A DNA stretch of 64,000 nt from Cyanoderma ruficeps (GCA_008694505.1 VZDJ01007747.1:1639390-1703389); one strand, 5' to 3'. Shown: positions 36,241 through 51,485, numbered from the stretch's first letter. Notes: generated from the letters alone by a model not told the origin. Numbers and translations are program-made.

Positions 36241-39200
36241 CTAGAGTCAGGCACCTGAGCTCTGGCGTTCTGCTCTCAGGTAAATTTTAGGTGCAGAGCA
36301 CAAGAGCCCTCAGTATTGGTTCATCTCTGCTCCAGTGGAAATTTAATTAATTCCTGCAGTCTATACAGCAATTTCCAGCCTGTTAGCAGGCTTTCTTCCC
36401 CAGTGCCAACTCCATTTCTCTCCACTGAATAGAGGGGTGGCAAGCCCCAGCCTAAGGACTGAGAAACCCTGATAAGTGGGTCCAGCTGCTGAACCAGCTT
36501 TTAATGTTGCTTCCTCCTCTGTTTGGCAGAGAGAATCAAGACTCTTGCACCAAGAAGTAATTTGGAGGTTGACTCTGTAAGTTGTGGTCTGTGAGAGGCT
36601 TTTGTCACAGCTTCACTGGATGTTTGAGCTAAGCTGAGTTCATTATTCAGTGCCATCTTTTGTGCTGTCCTGAGTATTGTTAGGTACTTGCAGGCTATTT
36701 CCTGCTGTTTCCATGCAGGTAAGTACAACTGAATTGTATTGAAATAAATGAAGCAGATACAGCTAATAAGATGCTGTGCTTATGCAACTTTTTATTTATA
36801 AACCTTAGGGGAATTAATCTAGTGAAATGTATTCTACTGAAGGATGTCTTACTCTGGAAAATATTAGATATGAAGAGGGGCACAAGATGGATGAAGGTAC
36901 TTCATGAAACTCATTTGCTAATAAGAGGCAGATTTGAAGAAGGACCAGAATTTGGGGCAGATTTTTACCAAGGCTCAACCACTTCAGTTGTGTGTAAGTC
37001 AGTGGAGGTAGGGCAGTTGACATCAGCTGGTTCAAGTCTACTATGAATTCCATCACAGCTTTTTCCTCTGCCACCAGCAATGTAGAGAAGGACTCCATAT
37101 CCACCTCCACATCCAGTGTAAACATCCCAAATCACCTTTTCATTAAATAGTTTTGCAAAGACCTCTGAGAGATCAAAAAGAATAGTAAAACCTGTAACTG
37201 ACTTATTCATTCTGAGATGCCTTCACTGACACCTTCATTGATATTCATTTTGGGGATAGCTTCTGCCCTCACATTCAAGAAGTGTTGTGGGTTCACCTTG
37301 AATTTACCTTAGAATAATTGGGCATTTTTGAAGGGAGTCTCCTTGGTAGGGAGACTGTGCTCAAAGAAAGCTAATATTCTTACACACAAGCAATCAGTAT
37401 GGTCTGTGCACAGTGATGGGAGAGATTTTAATCCAATTGCAGAGTGAAACTGGAAAACCTTCCCATATTACTGACATTCTGGCATCTATAAATGAAAGTT
37501 TCTAGTCCGACTTGGAGTGGACAGGCTAAGGTGTTCCCTCAGGAGCCCTGAAGAAAGTGCAGTATATGTCCATGTTGTGGTTGGGGTCTAAACAAAGAGA
37601 CTTTGTCTTGTCCACAACTTATGTAGGTCACAGTCACTGTTTTGCACAGATAAATAGGAAATATAAGCATGTTTTTTTCCATATTTGTTCTTCAATGCTC
37701 TGATAATAGCAGTCCTTTAGGAGTTTTTCCTGGTGGTTTACTTTTACAGGCTTTCCAGTTTCATTTAATTTCCCAGTTTACTGACCTGAAATGTGTCACC
37801 CAAAACTAGTAAGCCTCGGTTTTAGAATAGTTGAAGGAATAAGGATGACAAATAGCACTACATGCTGCATAGAATAAATTACTACTCCAAAAATTTAATA
37901 TAATAAAAAACAAATACCAAACAGAGCAGAAAGAAATCACATCTTTCTACCCATCTGCACGCACATGCCCCAAAACCTTTCAACTGAGCTTGGCATTTTG
38001 TACTTCTACACCACAGATTTCTCTCAGCATAAATACATCCTTGCCATAACTCCACTGACATTAATGACTGCCTTTCAATACATTTAACCTCAAAGGTCTG
38101 ATGCACTTGTTGGGATCAGCCCTGCTCAAAGGAGATCTCATGATTTTCAGTCTCAGGCAAAGTGGTCAGACTGGCTGTGAGACTGTACTTTTGATTTCTA
38201 TCATCTGGCTGAACCTTTGGAAATTTCCTGTGGAACGCTGCGCCTGAGTGTATTCAGAATAAAGCCCTGAATTTCCATAAAAAGCTCCTAGACTCTGTGT
38301 TTCAGCCCTTACTCTTTTGTTGTGATGACCGGGAAGACGATCTGGAGTCAAATCAAGTCCCTTTTGAAATCAATGGCAAAACTCCTTTCATCTGTTTTCT
38401 CTGCAGGGAAGCCATGCTTTGAACTAGAAGAAAAATAGCAGGGACAAAAACTACTGAGGGTCTACAAAGAGCAGAGAGAAAGGAAACTGAAATAGAAGGG
38501 GAATTATTTTTGGGAGAGTGTTAGATAACTATACTCATTCAACTTTGTCACCACTGATTTTTTTGTATGGAAATAATGAAAAAATAAATTTCGTTTTTAT
38601 ACCTGTGTTTTAAGCTGCTATGCAGCTTTCTTTACCATACACATTATTAAAGGTAAACAACATTAACTCTCAATGTAAAGTAACTCCTAGTTATTTTGTA
38701 AAATGCAATGTAACATGCAACAAAATAGCATTTTGTATATTGTAACCTGTTTGTAACGCTGATATGGGACCATAGATCAATTCAGAGCTGTGTGTGCCTA
38801 CATGTATCATGACTGACATAGACATACCTTTCATTTTTGACAACTGAAACTAAGGACAGTTTTCTTGCTGCCTTTCCAAAGGCATTCATCTGCAATTCTA
38901 TCTGCAATTCCAGCCTGGAAGGTCACCACCCTCTTTTTCTAACAGAACAAACTCTGTCTACAAAAAGCTGTCTTGTAGCTCAAACTGCAGGGAAGACTGA
39001 CTCAAAGTACAAGCATGATGATGAAAATGCAGGTTTCAGGCTTTAATAGCACATCTGTAGCCCCTGACCCCCTGCTGGCCATAATAATAATAATCTCCTT
39101 GCTCCAACATCTGTTTCTTCACTGTCTTTACATTTTCAGAGCCTGGCTGACAAATGTTCACCTCTGTCAGATGTTAAGGAACTGGTTGATATCCCCTTTA

Positions 39201-42200
39201 TTCAAATAATTCAGGTGACATAAGGACCTTAACTTCAGAAGACATTTTAAGGGCAAGTCCTACTATATAAATTATAAGCATCTTTCACCATCTAGATAAA
39301 AAATATTTCATGGATATTCTGACAAGATTTGTTTAATTTGTCTATACCCATGTATATTTACTGAAGCCAAATCTTCAAACATGCCATATGTAATTTTTAT
39401 AGCACCTTTCCTTCAGCATCTAGAACTGTTTCATATCAGAAATAGTTTCCATTTAAATATTAAGAAATAAAAAATAAAAATGAGTCCAAATTTATTAGAA
39501 ATAGCATTACAGCCAAACATCCACATGTGGGAGCTACCTAGGTTACAGCATGAGCATAGTTGTGCCATAAACTTTAATTATTAAACAAAAAAGAAAAAAC
39601 AAGACTGGATTAAATTTTGTTAGCAAATGCAGCTAAGTGTCATAGAGAATTGAGTCTCAAGTGATTACACATGAATTCAGCTGAATTAGGTTGGATCCTA
39701 TGTTTTCCTCTGCCTCGATAACATATTTTAGGATAAGCCAAAATTTCTTCTCAATGCCTTTGAAACCTAAAGTTTCAAATTTTCATTCTGAAAATGTTGG
39801 AGATTTTTAATTGCTTTTTCAGCTTATGAGTAAAATTAAAGGCCTCAGTTACCAGAAAACTAGAGAAATATTAATTTATTTTCCCATTCTTTAACTGGGG
39901 AGGAACGAAAAAAACCCAGACAGGTGATTATAAATCAGCTTCAAGCTCATTGCTTCTATTCCCAAGCTCTCTCTGGCCCTAAAGGTCTGGCCTGGGATCC
40001 CCATGGTATCATTGGCGCTCCTTCCCTGCTTTCCCAGTTGCTTGTGCACATCTCAGGCCCTTGCTACTACCCTGGGTCTTTCAGCCTGTTCTGTAGATAA
40101 TACAATGGGAAGCAGTGACCAGTGTTACTGCAGGTCTCCTTTCTGGTTTTTCTACTCTCTCTTGTGAAAAGGAGTCTTTTTATTCTTTCTTTCCACATCA
40201 GAATGTTGGGAGTAGGCACTGCCAGAGCCAGCACTGAAATGTCTCAGCTCCCCTGTACACAAACGAACCTAATTGAGGCTGCATACAGGTACAGCTATAA
40301 TTTGTGAGATGTGCACTGGAGCGTGCAGGCAATGATCCTGGCATCGTAGCTGACAAGCAGAACAATAAGGTGTTCTGTGCAGCTTGGAAGCCAACAACTT
40401 CCTCAGCTCCGCCAGAAAAACAGTAACTCAGATTTTACAAAGCAGGGTTTTACTGCTGAAGGTGCCAGGCTTTTAAGAGGTACATGGACACACCTGGAAA
40501 CTGACAGAGTTGATGTACTGTTCTACTTCTACTGCATTATTACAGGGTACTCAGTCTGTAAGGGTTGTGTTTATGTGGAGCCAGAGAGTTAAAAGTGTGT
40601 GTGGGAAAACATGTTTTTCTCTTGCAGGAGCCATTCCTCTCCAGCAAGGCACATGAGGGGTCTGAGAGGCTCAGACAGGACTGAAGGAAAGTCATCTGCC
40701 TTTGAAAAAGAAATATCAAAAGCAGTATGCATGATCATGCTGGCCTCCAGAAGTGGAAATGCAGATCAATTTCCAGCTACATCCCTTCCTTGCAAATGCA
40801 AGTAAAGCCAGTTATGGTGATCTCTGGGACCTGGACATTTGTCTCACCAGAGCCTGGATGCCAGCATTGGCCTTGTGTGCCAGCAAACAGCTGTCACACA
40901 GTGATAAATTCTGGCCACTAGCAACTGGAATTAAATTTAAACAAACAACTTTTAATGGCAAGATTTTCACTCCTGTAGTCCCCTAAAATGACCTGAAAAA
41001 CCTAAAGTTTCATAAGTTTCACAGAGAATACCAAGGCTCATCAAAGGTGAGGTTAAGGACAAAACCTTCATCATTCGGTGTTGTTACTTAATGGAAGCTG
41101 GTTACTGTGGTAGGCCCTTCCTCCTTCACTTTTCACTGTGCATTTACTGTTATGTGTGACTTTGTAAGGGACAATCAGTGTGTTGCTGAAATGCTTTTTT
41201 AAAATTGTAATTTCATTAAGGTATTCTGGTAACATTTCCAATCTATTTTCTGTATTCATTATCTTTCCATTCCCAAGTAATTTAGTTAGTTGCAGCAATG
41301 CCACTAAGAAGAAAAAGCTCAACACTTTGATCTCAGCTTCTTTTATCAAGCTCAGAAATACATATTCTATCTAACCTACCTCTAAGGACAAAACAGTAGC
41401 AATTAAAGGTAGAAATCACAGTCCAAAATGTTCTCTGTTCCATCCTCTGCTCAAAGGGAAGAGGAGAGGTCTACCACCCACAGTCACTATTTCAGCACAC
41501 TGTAATGTGCTGGTTTTAGCAACAACAACAACAACAAAACAGAAAGCATAGCATTCCTTTTGTACAAATACAGTAACCACATTAACTTTCGCAATAAAAT
41601 GCTCAAGCCCAGCATGTGCTCCTTATGCTAATTATGGCTGATCCATGATAAATAATCTAAATTTATGTCTGCTGCCTCATAGGCATAAGAAATTATTCTT
41701 CTGAAGGACAATTCTGTGTTTCTTAACATACTAAGTCTCAACATTTGAGTGGCTACTGCATGTACCTGACTGTGCAGGCAAGAAATGGTGTCTGCACTCT
41801 TAGGCAAAACCAGCACTTTGCTTCTTCCTGAATTCAGCCTGCCCCATGTCTAGTAAACAGCAGAATGGAAATGTTTGGCAAAGGAGGGTATCTACCAAGA
41901 AATACGGAGAATGGCAGCCCTGTTAATATTGCAAAAGCCCATGTTCTAAATTCAGTATGTCTGAATTTTGCACAATTCTCACTCATGCCTTTAATTAATA
42001 TATCTAAAAAGCAAGCTAACAAGATGCACTTCTCTGGGAGCAATGGTAGCTGCAGTTTCCCAGACACAATTTATGCAGTTATACATTTGCAAAAACCTTC
42101 CAGTGATTCTGACAGGAGACAGGCACTTGCATTCCATAACGAGGTGGCAGCTGACGAATATTTATTTTTTCCTTTGGTACCTATCTTGTCTGCTTTAATT

Positions 42201-43839
42201 GACTGCTTGGGAATGCACTTGGAAACACAGCACAGAGCACTGACACTGTGGTGCTCTGAGATGGTGCCATCAAAACCATTTCCTTTTTAAACTAGAGTGG
42301 CAGTGGGGGGAAGTTAGAAGATGACTAATGAGAAACAGTAAGGTCTATATACATTGTCCTGTGGAGAAACTGCAATTTTCCTCTCTCTTTTCCTTGCCTT
42401 GCTCTTTTCTTCCTGGGATCTACCTTCTTTGAGGTAGAGGGTGTTTTTTCTTTGATATTACATAGCATAGTGGGACTGCCATAGAGAATTAACAGAAACA
42501 ACACCACTACCAATAATAGTAACAACAACAGAAGGTTTCCTGGAAAAAAAATACTGACTTCCCAGAAAACTGAGTTCTCCTGTAATAAATAAAATTACTT
42601 CCTCCCAAGCTGAATTTGGCCTATTTTGAAAGATACTGAAACAGAAAAATAACCTAATTTCTTCAAGTATGTACACTCCAGTGGGAAAGTTTGCAGTCAT
42701 TACCTTTTAAAAATCAGGCTATGAATTTTTCTCTTTGACAGTTTCTAATGAAAGTTAATGCTCAGTAATTTTAGCCGTCTTCTGGTAAGATTAGAACCAC
42801 TGTGGGGAGGGCAGAACAGATAAAACCCTCTTTTCACTACAAGTTGCTGAATTAACTGAACCTGAAATGCTTTGCAAATGTGTGTCTGTGCCAGTGAAAT
42901 TTAAAAAGAAAGGAAACAAACAAGGTCTCTTCAGCAGGTTTCTTGCATGTCCCGTTTCCCAGTCTGTTGGCAGTTCTCTTCAAAAGGAAAAGATGCTAGG
43001 TAAAGTAAGTCTGCTTGGTGCACATATCTCTGGCAGGCACGAATTTTGGGTACTTTTCAGACTGAAGGCTCCATCAATGTCTGCTATGCAGTTAACGCAA
43101 GTCAAGAGTAAGGATGCCTTCAAGTGCTGACATAAAGGACTCAAAATATTTTGGTTTTCCACTTGAATTAGGACAAAACCCAAACTGTGGTATCTCCAAA
43201 TCCTCAAAGACATTGCATTACATTTCTTTGCATAGGTTTGTAGCTTCGGACAAATCATGCATTAGATTAAGAAGGCATAGCTGAAGATGGTCAGAAAGAG
43301 AAATGTTCTGCATTGGGAAAAGCTTGGCTTTCACTATGAATGCTTCCCTTGCTTATCACCAACCCCCTACATTCAGGATATTGTATATCAAAACACAAGA
43401 GTGCTTTTATAGGCCTGATTTTCCCTCGAATTTAAAGGTTATTCAAGCACAGCAAAACAGAATTTCACCTCTATAAAAAAGGCAACAAGATGACAACATA
43501 AGTCCATTCTCCCTTATTATTTTCTTCCAGTGGCAATGCTGTCAGCACTGCTGGGACAATAAAATATGAGGTTTCATTAAACCAATACTAAACTTAATAG
43601 TTACAGGAAAATTGCTCAATGAGTGGCAAGACCATGCAAATATTACTGTTAATGGAATATTCTAACCGTTGGAGAATTTGTGAAAAAAAGATTTACAATT
43701 GCTTTATACTGCTTTTGGGCAAAGGCTGCTTGCATGATGTAGTGACAATCATGTTTTTTTTAGCAAGTCTAGAGTGTAGGTACATCAGGAATGTTAACTC
43801 AGAGCAACAAGTGTGCCACCTCTTTCTGTTTTAAGGACA
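36241..43839. other. Intergenic sequence, nothing recognised
   Basis: Long AT-rich unique stretch. Minor features are a tandem of atctgcaattc units near 38887-38909 and an AAC repeat at about 41519-41536. Overlapping minus-strand frames at 36814-37210 have no firm family match. Confidence 0.55.
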
Positions 43840-44330
43840 CTGGGATCTCGCAGTCGATGGCTCCATAAACTGTGTGCCCCTGGTCCAGCACCAGTGCGGA
43901 CGTGTCCGAGAGTGCCTCAGCAGCTGCAAACAATCCAGGGCCAGCACACAGAGGCCTGTGTGGATATGAATATTACCCTGCTGGGGATGGATCTGTGAAT
44001 AATAGCTACTGTAACTGCTTGTGGCAGATCTGAAAACTGATGAAATTGTGACTGATGATGCGGTAGAAGTTACTGCTATGGAGGGAGCAGCAATTCAGCG
44101 TTGTGGTCCCATGACAAGTTTTGGCCTCATCATGTATGTAGGGCAAAGCAGCTGCTGTAATCACAAATGACGGCTTGGGATTCCTGGGCTCCTGAGGTCT
44201 CTGAGAAGACTTGCGATCACAGGCTGGCCTAGTTTCCCCCTCTACCAGAAAGGTGGAGCTCATACACCAATGCGTGCCTCAGCAATGGTGGGGAATATCG
44301 ATCCCTATCCTGAAGCCCCCTAAGTGATGA
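43840..44330. other. Unassigned patch with clustered CpG and decayed coding-like frames
   Basis: Within AT-rich flanks this block has several CpG dinucleotides close together (43840-43915) and open frames of 60-85 codons on both strands, interrupted by stops. It could be a decayed retroelement piece or processed pseudogene, but I cannot name a parent. Confidence 0.2.
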
Positions 44331-47300
44331 GGAAACTCCTTCCAGTGACTGCTAACCCCAACCAGGAGTTTTCAGAGTGACCCATTAGTGATGCTCAGAA
44401 GCTGTGCCTATGCTGCTACAGATCACATTTGTACCAAAACAGCACAGGAAGGCTCCCTGCAATTTCTCACAGGAGAAAACAATGCCTCTCTGTGCCGTTA
44501 CCATCAACCTCATACCACATATTCTCCTGCTTTTCTCTCCCTTGAATAAATTTATCTATCTTTTTTTTATTATTATTAAACATTGTGAATAGTTAGAAAA
44601 TATCTACTTAATTTGTTTTTCAAAGCTACATTTTCTCACATCTATTAGACAGGCATTAGGTGGCAGTATGGGCTGGATACTTCAGCATGGGGCAATGGGC
44701 AAAATATTCATATTCTTGATTCCAGTTGTAAGAGGGAAAGAGTCTCTAAACTTTTCCTTCTGCCTAAAAAATGAAAGTGTGAGTAATGGTCCCCTGACAT
44801 CCTGTGAAGATTAATTAGCTAATGTCTTCACAGAGCTCAGTGCATGAAAAATGTACTCCATGAGTACAGAAATAGTCAAGTAAAGAGTTTTTCTTTTACA
44901 TCAGTTAAATGTCACACATTTTGTCCTTGATTTCTGCAGTGACACATTTGATCCATAATTCAGCCCATACATTCTCAACTACTCTATTTTTAGATTTCAG
45001 AGAGACAGACTGGAATTTATAGCTAAATCTAACTTCCCAAACCATAGTCTGACAGGACAGATCAGAACTAAGTACACAGTAGTTAGTGAAGAGCTGACAA
45101 AGTGCTTTCATAAAGTTATCACAAAGGTGGAAAAAACCCAGTGGGTATTCTAATCCATCTCCTTGCCTCTGAAACATTTTTCTTTATGGTATAATTGTAC
45201 AAGTGCTGTATCTAAGATGGTGAAAATGCTGTTAGAAGTTTTCTAGGGAAATGCCCTGTCTGACAACCAAGGAAGACTCAGATTTCCATATCAGTTTCAG
45301 AACTAATTTTTTCCAAGGTTCAGCCTGTAGCTTCCTGAACAACATGCCTCACTCCAATCTGCATGACTTTTCAATGTGCAAACGGGAGTTTGGTTAGAGC
45401 CTGTCCAATATCAAAGTACCTCAGCTAAATTCTGATCCAAATATACTTTGACCCATGTCTGGATCCTGCTTGAACTAATTTCAGTGGCTCCAAAATTGCC
45501 TTCTATTATTGATATTTCAACTCACAGCATGGTATTTTTCTTGCCAAGCAAACAACATTAGGAGGACATCTTCACCTCATGCTGTGCTTGGGGCCTGCCA
45601 GCAGATAGGTCTGGACTCTGAGCTTGTGTTTTTACATGTGAAATTCAGAACTAGTGCCATCTTTTAAGCTACCATATCACACTGCAGACTCATTTCACTG
45701 GCTCTGTATTTCCATCTTGCACATTTCTTATCTTTCAGCATAGCTGCTCTGTACAATTTTCCCTTCCTTTGGATTAATTCCATCTTTTCCTTTGCCTCAA
45801 TGAGTTAATTTACATATTTTCCCTCAGAATCTCACACTGTTATTCTGTGCCTGTGTTACTATCCTCTACCACTTTTTTTTTGTCTTCTTTTATATTTCCT
45901 CCAGGGCACTTACTTATACTTTCACATCATCTGCAGTTCCCCTTACTCTCACATCAGTGAGAACACCTGCATAAGAACTGAGCCTAATACAAATGCCTAC
46001 CTCATCCATTTTCCTTCCAGGATTGATTTCACCCTCACGTGTTTGTACAAAACCCCACTCTTCTCAGACCTTCTTTCATGGCAGGGAGTTACTTGGCTTC
46101 TCTGCTACTCTCATTGCTCTACACCTTACACATGTTATTTGCCCAACCAACCCTTTTCACTTGCAATCTTGGATTCTTTTTTCATTTCAGCCTCAAACAG
46201 TGGAACTTTCTTACCTCTCTCTTGATAGCCAGTTTTCTATATACATGTGAACAGTCTAGAACAATTTTCTCAATATTCAAAGCATTTGGTTTCAGATAAG
46301 ACCCTGACCTTATGCTTGTATTTATGGCTCTGTATGGATGATCATGCAGTTTTAACTCACTTATTGTTTGAGATACTCTCAGTAGTTTTCTTAGGTTCGT
46401 GGGTCCCAAGGCCAACGGGGATGACTCTTCAGGAGAACTCCCCCGTGTTGACTCTCATTAAAGTGTAGCTGTAAGAAAAAAAACCCAAGAAAAATAAAGT
46501 TTTACAATTTCTACCATAACTTTTAATGACAACCTTACTATTAGATCCTGTGCCATGCTTCTGGTCCCGTTTTTTCTGGCTTCAAGGCTGCAGGAAGCCA
46601 TCACCAAAGCTTTCCTCCCTGGTAAACTCATGGATTGCAGATTAGGCACCCTTTAACTTTCTTTTTATAAAATACACATTAGCTCCTGGGTTTTCTGCCC
46701 ATAATAAGTATTTTCCAGCTTCTTAATTGTTCTCTAACTCTTCTCTGAATCCATTTCAGGTTGCCAATATCCTTCTCAAATGACAGAACTGGACACAGAT
46801 TCCATTAGTGCTTTCTCCAGTGCCAAACACAAATATAATTGCTCCTTTGCTATTTGAGCTACCTCTGCCTATACATCCAACAACTGCATTAGACCCTATC
46901 CTGTCAAGGAGAAGCTTATTACCCCAGCAGCTCAAATTACCCTTCCCGTGCATTACAGAGATGCTGCTTTTTGGGATGCAGGAAGATTTCGTCCCCTCAT
47001 TTTTATTATTATAAATTGCACCCAGACCATGTATTTGAGTAATAAACTTCAGTTTAAGACCTAGAGTGTTTAGCTTATTCTCAGTTTATTCAGAGAACCA
47101 CGTTGTTCTGTCTGGCTTTTAAGCTCAATGTTGCTGTCATTGTAACTTCTTTGATTTCTGGCAGTTGGTCCATGATCAAGAAGCAGCCAAGAGCTGACCA
47201 CTCTGGAAGCACATATCCTTGCTCATGGTTACCTGATTACATGTACTGAAGACTTGTCACCCATCTTATTTTTTAAGATGCGCTATGGTGGTTTTGTGGC

Positions 47301-49879
47301 AATCTTATTTATTATCAAAATATTACGTAAGATCTAATCAAACTCTTACCAGATGTCTGAGCACATTATATCCCCCAATGCTAGCCAAATTTATCCTTTT
47401 ATCTAGCAATCTATTTCAAATATGAAAGCATTCATTTAAGCTCTTTAATAAATAGCAAGAAGTAATAATTATAAACTCATTAATTCTCTTCTCTATTTTA
47501 TTATTGTATCCCATTTAAAATATTTTACCAGAATGAATGTCAGAATGAGAAATAGCAGTTGAAAGCATCTGAATCATGCCATCTTCTGATTGTAAACATT
47601 GGCATAGAGCTGAAGATGCCTCTGTCTCTAAATAGTTATTTAAAAATTCATCCTAGAAATACTGAGGTCCTCAACCAGCTCATTTAAAACTCCTGGCTGT
47701 TGACAAAGCAAAATAGTCTCTTCCTCTCATTTTAATGGATATTTTAACAAAGCTTTTGTCCAATGTATGCCAGACTTCCCTGGGAACACAGTGAGACTGT
47801 CTAACAAACTATCAGTGATGGCTCCATGTTTCAGTAGGTGCCCTCAAGATTTCTCTCAGTTGCCATCTACCTCTGCAAGCAGTAGTATCCTAGTTGTGTC
47901 TCTGAAACTAATCCCTTCTGAACAGTCAAACTTTGTACTTTGTGTATCATACTAACAAAAGCAGGTCTCACAGGTGTCATCTCAGCAAACACTCCAGGCA
48001 TGTCCCAGCAGCCCCTTGAGCCTGCTTCTTGCACAAAGCTCACTGGGGCTCTCAGCCTCCATATGCCATTCCCAGGGGTTAACCTGCATGGTGATATGCA
48101 GAGCCACCTGCTCCTTGGGGCTTTTCAGTTTGATTTGAGGAGGTGGGAGCTAGTTGTTGCCCTTATCCTCAGAGGACATTCCTTCTTGGGAGTGCCCCTA
48201 GTGGATTACCACCAGCCTGGATTTAAAATGAGGTGAAGGATTCAAGCTGCACTCACTAAAGCATTTGTCCACATAGCTGGGGCCAAGGTCTAGCAAGGAC
48301 ACTCTTCCAGGAGTTGCTTATGGCCCAGCTGTCCTCACAGCTAAGGGTGTGTGGAGCCTTGCCAACAGCACACATAGGCAGAGCCCGTAAAACACCTCTT
48401 AGAAATTCAGCCTCAGGGAAGACATATTTCCCCTCCCAAACTGCCCCATTTAGGGCATGTCTTCTGGTGGGAAGTGAAGGATGAAAGAGAGATACAGACT
48501 TCTAAGTTTATATCTCCAGTTAAGAAAAAAAAAAGGTTCAGATCCTGTTTCATACATGACCTGGCCTCTAGCTTTATTCAGCAACTTCTATGTTAAGAAA
48601 ATATTCAGTAAGCAGGAGAAGGAAAGAAGAGGGTTAGAAGCTTAAAGCTGTTCTGCTGCTACACAAAAGATGGGTGTGAATAAATTATATAAAAATAATC
48701 CACCTAAAAAATAAGTAGAAAAATAATGCTAATCCTATTTAGACTTGGTGATTCTCACTATATGTTTTATTTATGAAACTGTAATCCTAGAACAGTAAAT
48801 ACTGCTATTCTTTATCCTTCCATGAAGATAATGTGGTAGAAAGAAAGGCATGTAGCATGCAAAAAAAGCACATTAATGGAAGAAATTGATCATGTAATTA
48901 AAAGAGATTTTTTTCTCATGGAGCTTAAGAATGTTTTAAAACAGCATTACATAATAGAGATTTCTAGGTGATTGCTTTCACAAAACATATAGTACAATAA
49001 AAATGGGGGGAAAAACCCCAAACATTTCAACTATTTGACACTGCACAAGCACACTTTGCCAACTATAAAACCTACATTTTCAGCTGAGACTTGTTAGTAG
49101 GCACAACTTCAGCTACTGCAACTGAGAGCAGGCTTGTATACGCCTGTGCAAACAGGCCCCACACAAACTCCTCATTTGCTCCTCACTTATTCTTTCTGCA
49201 CTAGTTCCCAAGAACTATTTAACAGTCCTGGTTGCTCAGCAATCTCCTGTGGTTTCCACACTGAGGTAAACACTGTCATGTGGGGCCCGAGTCTTTGGTC
49301 TTAATGTGCTAATTGAAACTTGGCTTTGGGAAGGGAACAAAATGAAGGGAACTGTGGCAGGTCAGAAACCAAAGGTGAATTTTCCTGGCTGGCCAAAAAG
49401 GTGAATTTTTCTGGCTGAATGAGGTGTGTGTTGATTTTGTGCCAAAACAGGGCTCCAAGTTGAGCTGGAAAAAAATGTAAACACCTCCCACAGTTTTGAT
49501 CTGCCACCCTGCAAAAAGCACATGATTGGCTTACACAAGTAAGACCCATGTTCGTGGATTTGTTCATCCAAAGTTTGATTGCACCCTATGAAGCAACAAC
49601 TAGTGATGGCACAGAATTAAGCAGATTTGATCTGTGAATTCGGCCATTATAATAGCTTCTGCTCAGAGTTCCCACTTTTATCCATTTAATAGTTGTGATT
49701 TTGGTTTGACATCTTAACCTGTGTGGTAAGGAATATTATAAACACACTTTCTCTCATAAGATGTACCACAACCCTCTCCTTTGCTGTGACGGGGCTATTT
49801 CTGGGAGAAGAATTTCTCGCACTTCTCCTGCTTCTGTGGGAGTCCACTGGCAGCTCCTCCATAGCTTTCTGCCCACACT
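44331..49879. other. Intergenic sequence, small repeats only
   Basis: AT-rich unique sequence. A 26-bp-period tandem pair of aaaggtgaatttt-ctggctg lies at 49371-49417. No gene or RNA is recognised. Confidence 0.55.
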
Positions 49880-51485
49880 TTTTTTGGAGGATTTATTCAA
49901 TGAGAACACCACCCGTGACATCCTTGCTCGACCTCCTGTGCCACTGAGAAACTCCCAACTCTCTGGGGCCAGATGGGGTTCCCATGGAGGTACTGATGGA
50001 GCTGGTGGAAGAGCTCACCAGGCCACTGTCCCACTCTCCATCATTTATCACCAGTCCTGGCCAACTGTGGGGGTCCCAGACGACTGGAGGTTGACCATGT
50101 GACACCCAGATACAAGAATGGTTAGAGGAGGATCAAGAGAACTGCAGGCCTGTCAGCCTGACCTCAGTGCCAGAAAACGTTATGGAACCGATCATCTGTA
50201 GTGTGATCATGCAGCATGTACTGGACAACTGGGGGATTGGGCTCAGCCAGCATGGATTCAGGAAAAGCGGGTCCTACCTGGCCAACCTGACCTTTTGTGA
50301 GCAGGTGAGCTGCCTAGTGGGTGAGGGAAAGGCTGTGGCTGTGTGTAGCTGGACTTAGAAAAGCCTTTGATACTGTCTCCCATGGCATTTTCCTGCAGGA
50401 CCTGGCAGGCCATGGCTTACACAGGCTTTTTAACTTTTCTGAGTTAAAAACTAGCCAAATGGCTGGGACCAAAGAGTTGGAGAGACTGGATTACATCCAG
50501 TTGGTGGCTGGTGACTAGGGGCCTTCCCAGGTCTTAGTGTTGGAGCCAGTTCTGTTTAAAATATTTATCAATGATTTGGACAAGGGGATTGAGGCCACCC
50601 TCAGTTAGTTCACAGATGACACCAAGTTGTGTGGCAGTGTTGATCTGCTGGAGGTTAATAAGGCTCAGCAAAGGGATCTGGACAGGCTGTATTCATGGGC
50701 TGAGGAAAACAGCTTGTGGTTCAATAAGGTGAAGTGCCCTGTCCTACACTTGAATCACAACAACCCCAGGCAGTGCTACAGGCTGGGAACAGAGTGTCTG
50801 GAAAGCTGCCTAGAGGAATAGGACCTGGGAGTACCAGCTGACAGCAGGTGAACACGAGCCAGCGGTGCTCAGGTGGCCAAGAAGGCCAATGCCATCCTGG
50901 CTTGTGTCAAAAATAGTGTGGCCAGCAGGAACAGGGCAGCGATTGCCCCCCTGTACTCAGCACTGGTGAGGCCACACATAGAATGCTGCGTTCAGTTGTG
51001 CACCCCTCACAACCAGAAGGACATTGGGGTGCTGGAGCATGTCCAGAGAAGGGTAATGGAGCTGGTGAAGGGTCTAGAGAGTAACTCACATGAGGAGCAG
51101 CTGAGGAAGTTGGAGCTGCTCAGCCTGGAGAAAAGGAGGCTCAGGGGAGACCTCATTGTTTTCTTCAACTACCTGAGAGGATGTTGTAGCCAGGTGGGTG
51201 TTGGTCTCTTCTCCCAGGCTGCCACTGATAGGATGAGAGGACATGGCCTCAAGCTGCATTAGGGGAGGTTCATATTGGACATCAGAAAGAATTTTTTCCT
51301 TGGAAGGGTGGTTAAGTGTTGGAACAGAAATTGCCCAGGGAAGTGTGGGACTGATCACCACTGGAAGTGTTCAAGAAACATCTGGACATGGGACTTAGTG
51401 CTATGGTCTGATTGACATGGTGGTGTTTGGTCCAAGACTTGGTTTTGGATATCTTTTTCAACCCTAATGCTTCCATGATTCTCTA
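49880..51485 (+). pseudogene. CR1 LINE fragment with decayed reverse-transcriptase ORF, plus orientation
   Basis: This is the longest repeat in the window. Its frames carry CR1 ORF2 landmarks in order: a linker ending in VPDDWRLT, RPVSLTSVPENVMEPII, QHGFRKSGS, KAFDTVSHGI, then FINDLD and the catalytic FTDDTKL near 50611-50631. After these come [38 protein letters not shown] and [11 protein letters not shown]. Stops and frameshifts break it, and a stretch between KAFDTVSH and FINDLD is scrambled and shortened. It starts within the linker between the endonuclease and RT, so the endonuclease is missing. The 3' UTR ends in ccatgattctctatg, as CR1 does. It is non-functional. Confidence 0.92.

Noticed and set aside
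36814..37210. Overlapping minus-strand frames with some retroviral-looking words
   Set aside because: I compared them with retroviral RT and integrase landmarks and found no catalytic motif or consistent order.
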